A DNA stretch of 64,000 bases from Nonomuraea sp. SYSU D8015 (GTDB taxonomy: Bacteria > Actinomycetota > Actinomycetes > Streptosporangiales > Streptosporangiaceae): assembly GCF_008065375.1 (NCBI RefSeq), contig NZ_VJYI01000030.1:54956-118955 (forward strand), written 5' to 3'. A model generated the notes under the pieces. That model worked only from the letters and a program-made list of their open reading frames with translations, was not told where the DNA came from and did no database searches. Made by a program: the position numbers and the translations under genes. Below are positions 44,258-52,065 of this stretch, piece after piece (position 1 is the stretch's first letter; every line of letters starts with the position of its first letter).

Positions 44258-44332
44258 AAACCGGTTTAAAAGGTTGCGCCGAGCATGCGTCGTGTTACGG
44301 GCATATGTCAAGGGTTTGTGCTGACAAACCCT
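44258..44332. promoter_or_regulatory. Two LacI-type operators in the divergent sugar-operon promoter region
   Basis: AAACCGGTTT (44258-44267) is a perfect 10-bp palindrome with the central CG of LacI-family operators. A second perfect repeat, AGGGTTTGT (44311-44319) and ACAAACCCT (44324-44332) with a 4-nt spacer, lies just before the lacI-type start at 44352. Together they would allow repression of both directions. Confidence 0.65.
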
Positions 44333-44351
44333 CCGGCCCTATCGTGAGCGC

Positions 44352-45383
44352 ATGCCCGACCACACCCCTCCGGCGTCGCCCCGGCAAGGACGCCGGCGCC
44401 CGACGATCCTCGACGTCGCGGCCGCTGCCGGCGTGTCCAAGGGGCTGGTCTCCAAGGTGCTCAACGGGTCGGCGGGACCGAGCGCGGCCACGACCCAGCG
44501 CGTGCTGGCCGTCGCCGAGCGCATGGGGTACCGCAAGGACAGGACGGCCACGCTTCTCGCCCAGAGGAGAACGCGGCTCATCGGCGTGACGATCATTCCC
44601 AGCAACCTGTATCACGGGGAACTCGCCGAGGAGATCCAGTCCATGGTCGACACCGCGGGGTACGAGACCGTCCTGGGTGCCATGACCGCCACCCACGACG
44701 AACGACGTGCCATCGAGACGCTCATCGACTTCCGATGCGAGGCGCTCCTGCTGCTGGGACCGACGATGCCCGAAGCCGAGCTGGCCCCGCTCGTCGAGGG
44801 CATCCCGACCGTCTGCGTGGGACGCCCGCTCAACCTGCCGGGCGTGGACGTCGTCCGGGCCGACGACAAGCAGGGCATCGCCGACGTGGTCGACCATCTG
44901 GTCGCGCTCGGCCACCGGGGCATCGTGCACGTCGACGGGGGAACGGGACACATCGCCGCCGTCCGGCGGCGCGCCTACCGGGCCGCCATGCGGCGGCACG
45001 GGCTCGATGCCACCGTGCTCTCCGGAGGCTTGACCGAGCACCAGGGCGCGGCGGCCCTCAAGCGCCTGCGAGCCGACGCGGGTGTCACGGCCATCGTCGC
45101 CTACAACGACCGCACGGCGGTGGGTCTGATCGAGGCGCTGGAAAGCCGGGGCGTGAACGTGCCGGCCGGCATGTCCGTGGCCGGCTTCGACGACAGCCTC
45201 ATGGCCCGGCACCCTCGCATGGCGCTCACCACCGTCAACCAGTCGCCGATCGAACAGGCCCGGCTCGCCGTCCAGGCGGCCATCGACCGGCTGAGCGGCG
45301 ACGACGGGGAACGCCGCGAGATCGTGCTGCCCACGCGTCTCGTGATCCGGGGCAGCACGGGCGCCGCCCCCGTCTCCCCGTGA
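44352..45383 (+). CDS. LacI-family regulator of the sugar operon
   Basis: The protein has 343 residues with an N-terminal helix-turn-helix (TILDVAAAAGVSKGLVSKVLNG, about residues 18-39), the hinge LLAQRRTRLIGVTI and a full periplasmic-binding-protein-like effector domain. It is divergent from the Gfo/Idh/MocA-isomerase-ABC operon and should respond to its sugar. Two candidate operators lie in between. Confidence 0.92.
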   Translation: MPDHTPPASPRQGRRRPTILDVAAAAGVSKGLVSKVLNGSAGPSAATTQRVLAVAERMGYRKDRTATLLAQRRTRLIGVTIIPSNLYHGELAEEIQSMVDTAGYETVLGAMTATHDERRAIETLIDFRCEALLLLGPTMPEAELAPLVEGIPTVCVGRPLNLPGVDVVRADDKQGIADVVDHLVALGHRGIVHVDGGTGHIAAVRRRAYRAAMRRHGLDATVLSGGLTEHQGAAALKRLRADAGVTAIVAYNDRTAVGLIEALESRGVNVPAGMSVAGFDDSLMARHPRMALTTVNQSPIEQARLAVQAAIDRLSGDDGERREIVLPTRLVIRGSTGAAPVSP

Positions 45384-45405
45384 GCCGCCTGACGTGTGAC
45401 CGGAT

Positions 45406-46230
45406 CTATCCGGGGCCTTCGGCCTCACGCGGGGGACCGGCCGCGACGCGCTCCACGAGCTGTTCGAAGGAGCCCCGGTAGCCGTGAAGGTGCTCCAGCC
45501 ACCAGGTGGCGCCCGCATCGGCGTAGGCGCTCACCGAGGAGCTGGGCTCGCTCACCCCGATGAGCGTCACCTCGAAATCCGCGCCCGGCGTGCGGTGCCG
45601 GCGCACCTCGCCGATCTGGGCGGCGAGGGAGCCGGGTGACAGCGTCATGCGGCACTCCTGGTCGTCGCCGGCGACGATCCAGCCGTCCCAGCGGGCGGCA
45701 CGGCGAAGAGCGGCCGGAGCCGTGCCGCCCACCCACACCGGAACCCGGGGCCGCTGGAGGGGCAGGGGCGACAGCCGCACGCCGTCGACCGTGTAGTGGG
45801 CGCCCCGGTGACGCACCTCGTCGCCGGACCACAGCGAGGAGATGACCTCCAGCGCCTCGTCGAGCACGCTCCCGCCGGGGCGAGGCGAGCCGAAGGCGGT
45901 GAACTCGGCGGTCACCCCGCCCAGCCCGGCGCCCAGGATCGCCCTGCCGCCGCTCAACCGGTCGAACGTGGCCACGGTCTGAGCCAGCACCTCCGGACGG
46001 TGCCGGGCCACGGCCGTCACCGCCGTGCCCAGCAAGATCCGCGAGGTTTCCTGGGCCGCGGCGGCCAGCACCACCCACGGGTCGGCCGACGGAGCCCCCC
46101 AGGCGAAGGCGAGATGATCCCACACCACCACGGCGTCCCACCCGGCCGACTCGGCCTCCCGCGCCAGGGAGACGAAGCGTGAGGGCTCGGCGAGGTCGCC
46201 GAGGATCGCGATGTCGATGCCGTACCGCAT
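45406..46230 (-). CDS. LLM-class flavin-dependent (F420/FMN) oxidoreductase
   Basis: The protein has 274 residues from ATG 46230; a TTG four codons earlier is open but weak. It is a luciferase-like TIM barrel, with SAGWDAVVVWDHLAF near the N-terminus and TFDRLSGGRAILGAGLGG in the middle, typical of actinobacterial F420-dependent members. Substrate unknown. It is convergent with the LacI gene. Confidence 0.88.
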   Translation of the reverse strand: MRYGIDIAILGDLAEPSRFVSLAREAESAGWDAVVVWDHLAFAWGAPSADPWVVLAAAAQETSRILLGTAVTAVARHRPEVLAQTVATFDRLSGGRAILGAGLGGVTAEFTAFGSPRPGGSVLDEALEVISSLWSGDEVRHRGAHYTVDGVRLSPLPLQRPRVPVWVGGTAPAALRRAARWDGWIVAGDDQECRMTLSPGSLAAQIGEVRRHRTPGADFEVTLIGVSEPSSSVSAYADAGATWWLEHLHGYRGSFEQLVERVAAGPPREAEGPG

Positions 46231-46304
46231 GAACCCAGCCAAGCACGCGGCACCGACAGTCCGGAGTCACCGACGGCCTGGCGCTACCGGTACAGTGAGC
46301 GCCA

Positions 46305-46424
46305 AGACCTGCCCGGAAAGGGAGGTCTGCGGCGGTGGGGCCCGCCGCGCCCGCCCGACGGAAAACCGCGGCTCTACGCCGCCAACGGTCCCTACCAGAG
46401 GAAGTGAGCCATGTTCTGGTAGGG
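46305..46424 (+). promoter_or_regulatory. Candidate fluoride riboswitch with ribosome-binding-site hairpin
   Basis: The leader of the fluoride exporter genes folds in a way I recognise from crcB-motif RNAs: P1 stem GCGGCGG/CCGCCGC (46329-46335, 46342-46348) enclosing TGGGGC, a GGGCC (46338-46342) that can pair with GGCTC (46370-46374) as the pseudoknot, a short CGG-AAAA-CCG stem (46359-46368) and a CTCTAC end. It departs from consensus at GATG (here GGTG) and lacks the usual TGATG before the pseudoknot strand. A perfect 10-bp hairpin follows (46390-46399 with 46415-46424), whose 3' arm holds AGGG of the AGGGAGGA ribosome binding site. An extra hairpin AGACCT/AGGTCT (46305-46328) precedes P1. 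Confidence 0.55.
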
Positions 46425-46432
46425 AGGATCGC

Positions 46433-46927
46433 ATGCAGGAGCCTGTCGCACCCGTCGACTCCGACGTCGACGTCCACGTCTCGGCCATGCGTGCGGAGCT
46501 GAGTCCCCGGGCGTGGCCGGTGCTGGCCGCCGTCTCCGCCGGCGGCGTGCTGGGCGCGCTGGCGCGTTACGGGATCGCCGCCGCGCTGCCGCACGCCCCG
46601 ACCGGCTTCCCGTGGTCGACGTTCCTGATCAACGTCTCCGGCTGCCTGCTGATCGGCGTGTTCATGACGCTGATCGACCAGGTGTGGACGGGACGGCGGC
46701 TGCTGCGCCCGTTCTGGGGGGTGGGGGTGCTGGGCGGCTACACCACCTTCTCGACGTACATCATCGACATCCACCAGGCGATGCGGGCAGGCGCGCCCGG
46801 CGTGGCCCTGGCCTACCTGGCCGCCACGCTCGTCGCCGCCCTGCTGGCGGTCTGGGTGGGTACGGTGGCCACCGGCCAGGCGCTGGAGTCGGCCCGGCGC
46901 CGGCGGGAACGAAGGAGGCGGCGGTGA
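46433..46927 (+). CDS. crcB: Fluoride ion transporter CrcB, first subunit
   Basis: The protein has 164 residues from ATG 46433 (AGGGAGGA site). It has four membrane segments and Fluc motifs GALARYGIAAAL, WSTFLINVSGCLLIGV and GVLGGYTTFSTY. It exports fluoride as a dual-topology or heterodimeric channel. The N-terminal extension of about 40 residues and Arg-rich C-terminus (RRRRERRRRR) are longer than usual. It overlaps the DUF190 gene (GTGA at 46924). Confidence 0.93.
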   Translation: MQEPVAPVDSDVDVHVSAMRAELSPRAWPVLAAVSAGGVLGALARYGIAAALPHAPTGFPWSTFLINVSGCLLIGVFMTLIDQVWTGRRLLRPFWGVGVLGGYTTFSTYIIDIHQAMRAGAPGVALAYLAATLVAALLAVWVGTVATGQALESARRRRERRRRR

Positions 46928-47280
46928 AACTGCAGGGACCCGCGCTGCGGCTGAGCGTGTTCATCGGTGAGAGCGACCAGTGGCATCACCGGCCGCTCTA
47001 TCACGAGATCGTGCGCCGGGCGCATGCGGCCGGCCTGGCCGGCGCCTCGGTGCTGCGCGGGATCGAGGGCTACGGCGCCTCCAACCACATCCACACCACG
47101 CGGATCCTGTCGCTGTCGGAGGACCTGCCGGTGACCGTCGTCATCGTCGACGCCGCCGAGAAGATCCGCGGCTTCCTGCCCCAGCTGGACGAGCTGATCG
47201 GCGAGGGGCTGGTCATCCTGGACGAGGTCGAGGTGATCCGCTACGTGGGCCGCCCGGCCGGTCAGGCGGGCGGCCGATGA
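46924..47280 (+). CDS. DUF190-domain protein of the fluoride locus
   Basis: The protein has 118 residues from GTG 46924, with AAGGAGG upstream. It shows the DUF190 pattern LRLSVFIGESDQWHHRPLYHEIVRRAH and GIEGYGASNHIHTT. The fold is PII/CutA-like and cytoplasmic, and the protein is habitually coded with crcB. It overlaps both neighbours, so all three proteins are made together; its exact role in fluoride resistance is unproven. Confidence 0.92.
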   Translation: MKLQGPALRLSVFIGESDQWHHRPLYHEIVRRAHAAGLAGASVLRGIEGYGASNHIHTTRILSLSEDLPVTVVIVDAAEKIRGFLPQLDELIGEGLVILDEVEVIRYVGRPAGQAGGR

Positions 47281-47639
47281 CGGTCCTGCTCGTGGCTCTC
47301 GGCGCCGCGATCGGAGCTCCGCTGCGCTACCTGACCGACCGCCTGGTGCAGTCCCGGCACGACTCGGTGTTCCCCTGGGGCACCCTGGCCGTCAACGTGA
47401 CCGGGTCGTTCGTTCTGGGCCTGCTCGCAGGCCTGCCCGCCGACGCGGCCTGGTCGGCGGTGCTCGGCACGGGGTTCTGCGGCGCGCTGACCACCTACTC
47501 CACCTTCAGCTACGAGACGCTGCGCCTGACCCGCGACGGCTCGCGCTTCTACGCGCTGGCCAACGTCATCGCGAGCGTCGTGGCCGGGCTCGGCGCCGGA
47601 ATGGCGGGGCTGCTGGTGGCCGAGGCCCTCACCGGCTGA
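47277..47639 (+). CDS. crcB: Fluoride ion transporter CrcB, second subunit
   Basis: The protein has 120 residues from ATG 47277 (ATGA overlap). It has four membrane segments and the motifs GAAIGAPLRYLTDR, WGTLAVNVTGSFVLG and GTGFCGALTTYSTFSYET. Being sequence-divergent from the first copy, it probably forms the heterodimeric partner with opposite membrane orientation, as known for paired Fluc proteins. Confidence 0.93.
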   Translation: MTVLLVALGAAIGAPLRYLTDRLVQSRHDSVFPWGTLAVNVTGSFVLGLLAGLPADAAWSAVLGTGFCGALTTYSTFSYETLRLTRDGSRFYALANVIASVVAGLGAGMAGLLVAEALTG

Positions 47640-47754
47640 CCTGCCTGCCGGCGGGGCCTTGTCTTGTACGTACGACCGCGAACGCCGGGTTCACACTCAT
47701 GCCGTTTGGCGGTGTACGCGGAGTAACGGCGATAGGCCATCCCACAATGGGGCA

Positions 47755-48852
47755 ATGGCTTACCCTCCACATCCTCACCCCCAAGAACCGTGGGGTTCGC
47801 AGGCACAGGGAGAACCGCAGGGACCCGGCCGGCCCTTATACGGCCGGCCGTCGTCCGGTCAATCGAGCCCGCCGCCCGGCTACGGGCCGCGAGGCGCCGG
47901 CCAAGGCCCGCTCCACGGCTCCGGCCGGCAGGCGCACGGTCCACAGCCCCGTCAAGGGGGCCCGCCGCCCGGCTTCGGCGAGCACCCCGGCCGATACGTC
48001 CCCCAGGACCCGTACGCTCCACCGGAGCAGTACGGCGCTCCGCCGGACCAGTACGGCCGCCAGGGCGACCCGTACGGCATGACCTTGGGCCAGTACGACT
48101 ACGGGCTGCCTCCCAAGCGCAACAACACCCTGTTCATCGGGCTGGCCATCGGCCTCGGCGTGCTCCTCCTGGGTGGCGGCACGGTCACCGCGGTCTCCTA
48201 CGTCAACGCCTCCAAGCCCGCGGCCGCCCTGCCGAGCACGGCGACGTCGGCGCCCACCACGGCGCCCTGGCCGTCGGAGTCCCCGTCGGCCGCGCCATCG
48301 GACGAGCCGACCGAGCCGGCCACCGAACCGACCGCAGAGCCCACCGGCAGCCCGCCCGCCTCGAGACGGGCCACGCCGGGCTCGCCGATCGCGCACACCG
48401 AGTTCGACGACTGGAAGTTCGACCTGAGCGGGGTCAAGTTCGAGGCCAACAAGGTCGGCGGCTGGACGTACGACACGTGCGACCCGGTCGACGGCGAGGG
48501 CGTGCTGGCCAAGAACAACTGCGAGCGCGCCGTCCAGGTCGCCTACTCGGCGTACCGCGGGCACCTCAAGGCGGTGCAGGTCATCATGGCGTTCCCGACG
48601 GACAAGGCCGCCAAGGCCACCGCCACGCGACTGGCGAAACTCACCTCGAACGCCGTGAACATCCGCAGGGACATGACCCTGGACACCTTCGCCTACGGGA
48701 AGATCCTGACGAACGTGGCCAAGAACTACGTGGTCGCCACCATCGTCACCGCGGACAATTCGGCCAAGGCCAAGGCCACCAAGTTCCAGGTGGCCCTGCA
48801 GGCCGACTCCCTCAGCTACTTCTTCCTGCGCGACAGGACCTTCACCAGCTAG
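47755..48852 (+). CDS. Membrane-anchored hypothetical protein with proline-rich cytoplasmic region
   Basis: The protein has 365 residues from ATG 47755. The first 120 residues are Pro/Gly/Gln/Tyr-rich (YPPHPHPQEPWGSQAQG, DQYGRQGDPYG). One membrane segment, TLFIGLAIGLGVLLLGGGTVTAV, follows, then an external Pro/Thr/Ser/Glu linker and a compact C-terminal domain of about 140 residues with two Cys (YDTCDPVDGEG, NNCERAV) that may form a disulfide. This architecture is common among actinobacterial surface proteins of unknown function. Confidence 0.8.
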   Translation: MAYPPHPHPQEPWGSQAQGEPQGPGRPLYGRPSSGQSSPPPGYGPRGAGQGPLHGSGRQAHGPQPRQGGPPPGFGEHPGRYVPQDPYAPPEQYGAPPDQYGRQGDPYGMTLGQYDYGLPPKRNNTLFIGLAIGLGVLLLGGGTVTAVSYVNASKPAAALPSTATSAPTTAPWPSESPSAAPSDEPTEPATEPTAEPTGSPPASRRATPGSPIAHTEFDDWKFDLSGVKFEANKVGGWTYDTCDPVDGEGVLAKNNCERAVQVAYSAYRGHLKAVQVIMAFPTDKAAKATATRLAKLTSNAVNIRRDMTLDTFAYGKILTNVAKNYVVATIVTADNSAKAKATKFQVALQADSLSYFFLRDRTFTS

Positions 48853-48922
48853 CCCGTACGCGGCGTCCGCGTGGACGGTGTGGTGCGGGGCCGCACGACC
48901 GGTCCACGATCGGGGACCGCTG

Positions 48923-48956
48923 CGCGGCTCGCGGGGGAAGCCTCCCGCGAGCCGCG
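48923..48956. terminator. Bidirectional terminator hairpin
   Basis: A 13-bp perfect inverted repeat (48923-48935 and 48944-48956) with an 8-nt loop lies between the convergent membrane-anchored protein and phytase-like genes. Confidence 0.7.
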
Positions 48957-48966
48957 TCGCCGCTGG

Positions 48967-51228
48967 TCAGTCGCGCAGGCCCGGCACGTCGAGGACGATC
49001 ACCTCGGTGTCGTCGGCCCGCCCCGGGATGCGGCCGTCGTTCCCGGGGAAATTGTTGTCGTTGGCCACCACGACCCGGTCTCCGCCCAGCGGCAGCACCG
49101 ACTCGACCGACTGCAGCGGGAACGAGAACAGCGGCCCGACCCCGTACTCGCCCGGTCGGGCCGGCGTGGAGACGCCCTTCGGGTCGGCGACGCGCAGCAG
49201 GTCCACGGCGGTCCGGCGGGGCAGCAGGCCGTCCGGCGCCGCGGCGTCGAGGTCCGTGACGACCAGCCGCTTGATCCGCGCGCTCGGCCCCATCTCGTTG
49301 TCCCGCTCGATCAGCAGCAGCCGCCGGTCGTCGAGCACCGCCGCGTCGCCGACGACCAGGCCCGGGTCGTCGACCCGGAACGACCAGGTCCGGCCGGTGT
49401 AGGCGCCGGCCCGCACGTCGAACTCGTAGATCACGCGCCGCCGCTGGTCGGAGTCACCGACCTTGGCGCCCTCCAGGATCGGGTACAGCGTCCAGCCGTC
49501 CTCGCTCGCGGCCATGGCCTCGAACCCCCGGCTGGCGGGCAGGGTGGGGCTTTCGCCGGGCTTCAGGTCGGGCGACTGGGGAGACTTCGTGCCGTCCGGC
49601 AGCGGGATCGGCGCCTGCAGCACCTTGCCGGTGCGGTCGGTGCGGATCAGGTACGGCCCGAACTCCTCGCCGATCCACAGGTCGCCGCGCGCGTCCCAGG
49701 CCAGCGACTCGATGTCGAAGTCGGCCCCGGTCAGCAGCCGGTCGGCCGTGTCCTGGTTGACGATCCGGAACGGAACCTTGCGGTCCGGGTCGCGGAAGCC
49801 GATGTGGCGGCGCACGCCTATCTCACCGCTGCGGTAGTCCGGCTCGATGACGTACGCCCGCAGCAGGAAGTCCGGTGAGTTGTCCTTCGACCCGAACCCG
49901 TTGTCCGGCATCGCGAGCAGGCGGTCGGCGGACCGGGAGCCGGGAACGGCCGGGATCACCGCGGAGAAGCCCGGGATCGGCTGGCCCGGGAACGGCGGGG
50001 TGACCCCGTTGACGGGGGTCGGCGCCAGCCGCGTCCCCGACACGGGCCCGGGCCGGTAGGCGGTCGCGGACAGCAGCGCGCGGCCGGTCAGCCGCGCCTC
50101 GTCCGGCAGCCGCACGCTCAGCGCGTACAGGCGGGTGGTCTGCACGGCGTTGTTGTTGTCGTCGGAGACGAGGTAGAGCGTCCGGCGGTCACCGGGGAGC
50201 CGCCCGCCCAGCGCCATGCCCTCGATGTTGTCCAGCAGCGGGTTCGGCTGCGGCTGCTTCGCGGTCGCCCCCGACGGCGGGCAGTCGACGAGGTCGGCCA
50301 GGAGTTGCTTGCCGAGCCAGGCCCGCGGGTCGGTCAGGGTGGCGAGCGACTCGACGCCGGAGACGTCCGGCACGCCGGTGGCGGAGACGCGGTACACCCG
50401 CACGGTGTTGCCCACCCCGGCGGTGAAACCGCGTTCGAGGGCCAGCAATTGGCCGTCGCCGAGCGCCACCAGTTCGACGAGCCCGAGGCCGGGGTCGGTG
50501 CGGTAGGCGTACTGCGCGGCGGGGGAGTAGGTGGCGCCGGGACCGCCGTCGTACCGCAGGATCCGCTGCAGGCCCCGGCCCGCGGTGTCGCGGCCGTCGG
50601 CGGACAGCGGCCCTTCCATCCCGGCGTACAGCACGCGGCCGTCGGGCGTGGCGGCCAGCGCCTCGAAGGTCTGGTTGACCGCCGCCTGGCCGGCCGGGGA
50701 CACCCGGAACCTGGCCGGCACGTCGAGGGCGGCGACCTGCCGGCCGTCGGAGAGCCGGAACCGGCGGATGGACGGCTCGGTCTCCGAACTTGCCAGCACG
50801 GTCCTGCCGCCGTGCTCGGCGACGAGGCCCTCGCCGTCGAAGTCCGCGCCGGTGTACGGGGCGCCGTCCGGCCGCCGCAGCGTGGTCATGCCGCGTACCT
50901 CGGCCGAGAGCGCCTTCCCCCGTCCGCTGGTGAGGGCGAGGTCGTAGAGGCGGGCGGGGGTGGTGCCGATGTTGTCGCTGAGCGCCAGCAGCCGCGACCG
51001 GCGGGCCGGCGCGAGGGCGGACAGGCCCGCGACGGCCGTGCCCTCGAACGTGGTCTTGTCCAGGGCGTCGGTGAAGCCGAGCAGGGACACATCGGCCGAA
51101 CAGCGGGCGCCGGGTTCGGGGGCGGAACGGCCTGACGTCGCCGCGCCGGCCGCTGGGGCGGCCACGCCGAGCATGGCGATGGCCGCCACAGCCGCGATGG
51201 CCTGCGCGGGCCGCCGTGTGCTGCGCAC
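48967..51228 (-). CDS. Secreted esterase-like phytase-domain protein
   Basis: The protein has 753 residues from GTG 51228, placed five bases after GGAGG and followed by a Sec signal (STRRPAQAIAAVAAIAMLGVAAPAAGA). Two beta-propeller-like halves are visible: one at about 60-350 (LLALSDN, EGLVAEHGGRTVLASSETEPSIRRF) and one at about 400-750 (LLAMPDNGFGSKDNSPDFLLRAYVIEP, IESLAWDARGDLWIGEEFGPYLI). The esterase-like phytase pattern is clear in the second. Both halves share AMPDN/ALSDN and EP motifs, as if from internal duplication. Phosphatase or phosphodiesterase activity on organic phosphate is possible but unproven. No metal or phosphate regulation is seen. Confidence 0.82.
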   Translation of the reverse strand: MRSTRRPAQAIAAVAAIAMLGVAAPAAGAATSGRSAPEPGARCSADVSLLGFTDALDKTTFEGTAVAGLSALAPARRSRLLALSDNIGTTPARLYDLALTSGRGKALSAEVRGMTTLRRPDGAPYTGADFDGEGLVAEHGGRTVLASSETEPSIRRFRLSDGRQVAALDVPARFRVSPAGQAAVNQTFEALAATPDGRVLYAGMEGPLSADGRDTAGRGLQRILRYDGGPGATYSPAAQYAYRTDPGLGLVELVALGDGQLLALERGFTAGVGNTVRVYRVSATGVPDVSGVESLATLTDPRAWLGKQLLADLVDCPPSGATAKQPQPNPLLDNIEGMALGGRLPGDRRTLYLVSDDNNNAVQTTRLYALSVRLPDEARLTGRALLSATAYRPGPVSGTRLAPTPVNGVTPPFPGQPIPGFSAVIPAVPGSRSADRLLAMPDNGFGSKDNSPDFLLRAYVIEPDYRSGEIGVRRHIGFRDPDRKVPFRIVNQDTADRLLTGADFDIESLAWDARGDLWIGEEFGPYLIRTDRTGKVLQAPIPLPDGTKSPQSPDLKPGESPTLPASRGFEAMAASEDGWTLYPILEGAKVGDSDQRRRVIYEFDVRAGAYTGRTWSFRVDDPGLVVGDAAVLDDRRLLLIERDNEMGPSARIKRLVVTDLDAAAPDGLLPRRTAVDLLRVADPKGVSTPARPGEYGVGPLFSFPLQSVESVLPLGGDRVVVANDNNFPGNDGRIPGRADDTEVIVLDVPGLRD

Positions 51229-51397
51229 AAGTACCTCCGGGAAAGTGATGGTGCGGGGCGAAAGCCCCACTTCGGGATGATCGAAGTGCCCGCAGCCCGC
51301 CGCCGCATAACCGGACGTGGAACACCTCGTGAACAGACGGCGTATCCCACGCGCGGGCGCTGTCCCAGGGGCCCGCGGACCCGGCGCGGCCCCGCCC

Positions 51398-51517
51398 GGA
51401 CGCCTACGAGGGCGGCTGGGTGACCGTCACCTTGGCCGGACGCCTACGAGGGCGGCTGGGTGACCGTCACCTTGGCCGGACGCCTACGAGGGCGGCTCGG
51501 TGACCGTCACCTTGGCC
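51398..51517. repeat. 40-bp tandem repeat, three copies, duplicating the end of grpE
   Basis: Units 51398-51437, 51438-51477 and 51478-51517 are the same 40-mer, with one G/C difference in the third. The third contains the last codons and stop of grpE; the other two lie just past the stop. The duplication thus copied the gene's end without changing the protein. Confidence 0.95.
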
Positions 51518-52065
51518 GGGCGCAGGAGATGGTCGCCGAGCCGGTAGCCGCGGGCCACGATCTCCGTGCAGGTCGCCCGGTCGACCTCGGCGGAGCTCAC
51601 ATGACTCACCGCCTCGTGGCGGTTGGGGTCGAAGGGCTCGCCGTACTCGCCGAAGGCCTGCAGGCCGAGCGCCGCGAGCTCGGCCTCCAGCGCCTCGGCG
51701 ACCAGCTGGAAGCCGCCGTAGACGTCGCCGAGCTCGCGGGCCCGCGTGATGGCGTCGAGGACGGGCAGCAGGCCGCGGAGCGCGTCCGCCACGGCGAGGT
51801 CGCGCATGGCCGCCTGGTCGCGGCGGACCCGCTTGCGGTAGTTGTCGTACTCCGCCTTGACGCGCTGCAGGTCGGCGGTGCGCTCGGCGAGCTCGGCCCG
51901 CAGCCGCGCCGTCCGCGACCGCGGAAGACCTTCGCCCGCGGCACCCTCGCGCCCGGTACGTTCGCGCCGCGCGCCTTCGCGTACGGCGCTTTGCCCTACG
52001 GCGCTTTCGCGTACGGCGCTTTCGCGTACGGCGCCTTCGAGTGCGGCATCGGAGCGGTGGCTCAT
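51484..52065 (-). CDS. grpE: GrpE nucleotide exchange factor
   Basis: The protein has 193 residues. The N-terminal 45 residues are unusual five-residue repeats (ESAVR/EGAVR-like). A coiled coil follows (LRAELAERTADLQRVKAEYDNYRKRVRRDQ), then the GrpE dimer and head domain with the family end pattern CTEIVARGYRLGDHLLRPAKVTVTE. It releases ADP from DnaK. It overlaps the dnaK stop (ATGA 52062-52065). Confidence 0.92.
   Translation of the reverse strand: MSHRSDAALEGAVRESAVRESAVGQSAVREGARRERTGREGAAGEGLPRSRTARLRAELAERTADLQRVKAEYDNYRKRVRRDQAAMRDLAVADALRGLLPVLDAITRARELGDVYGGFQLVAEALEAELAALGLQAFGEYGEPFDPNRHEAVSHVSSAEVDRATCTEIVARGYRLGDHLLRPAKVTVTEPPS
51976..52035 (-). repeat. 15-bp tandem repeats in the 5' part of grpE
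   Basis: Four 15-bp units (51976-51990, 51991-52005, 52006-52020, 52021-52035) with consensus TTCGCGTACGGCGCT encode the N-terminal pentapeptide repeats of GrpE. The second unit differs by TTGCCC for TTCGCG. Confidence 0.92.

Noticed and set aside
46211..46432. N-terminal extension of the first CrcB frame
   Set aside because: It would translate the riboswitch-like leader; a strong ribosome binding site and start are at 46421-46433.
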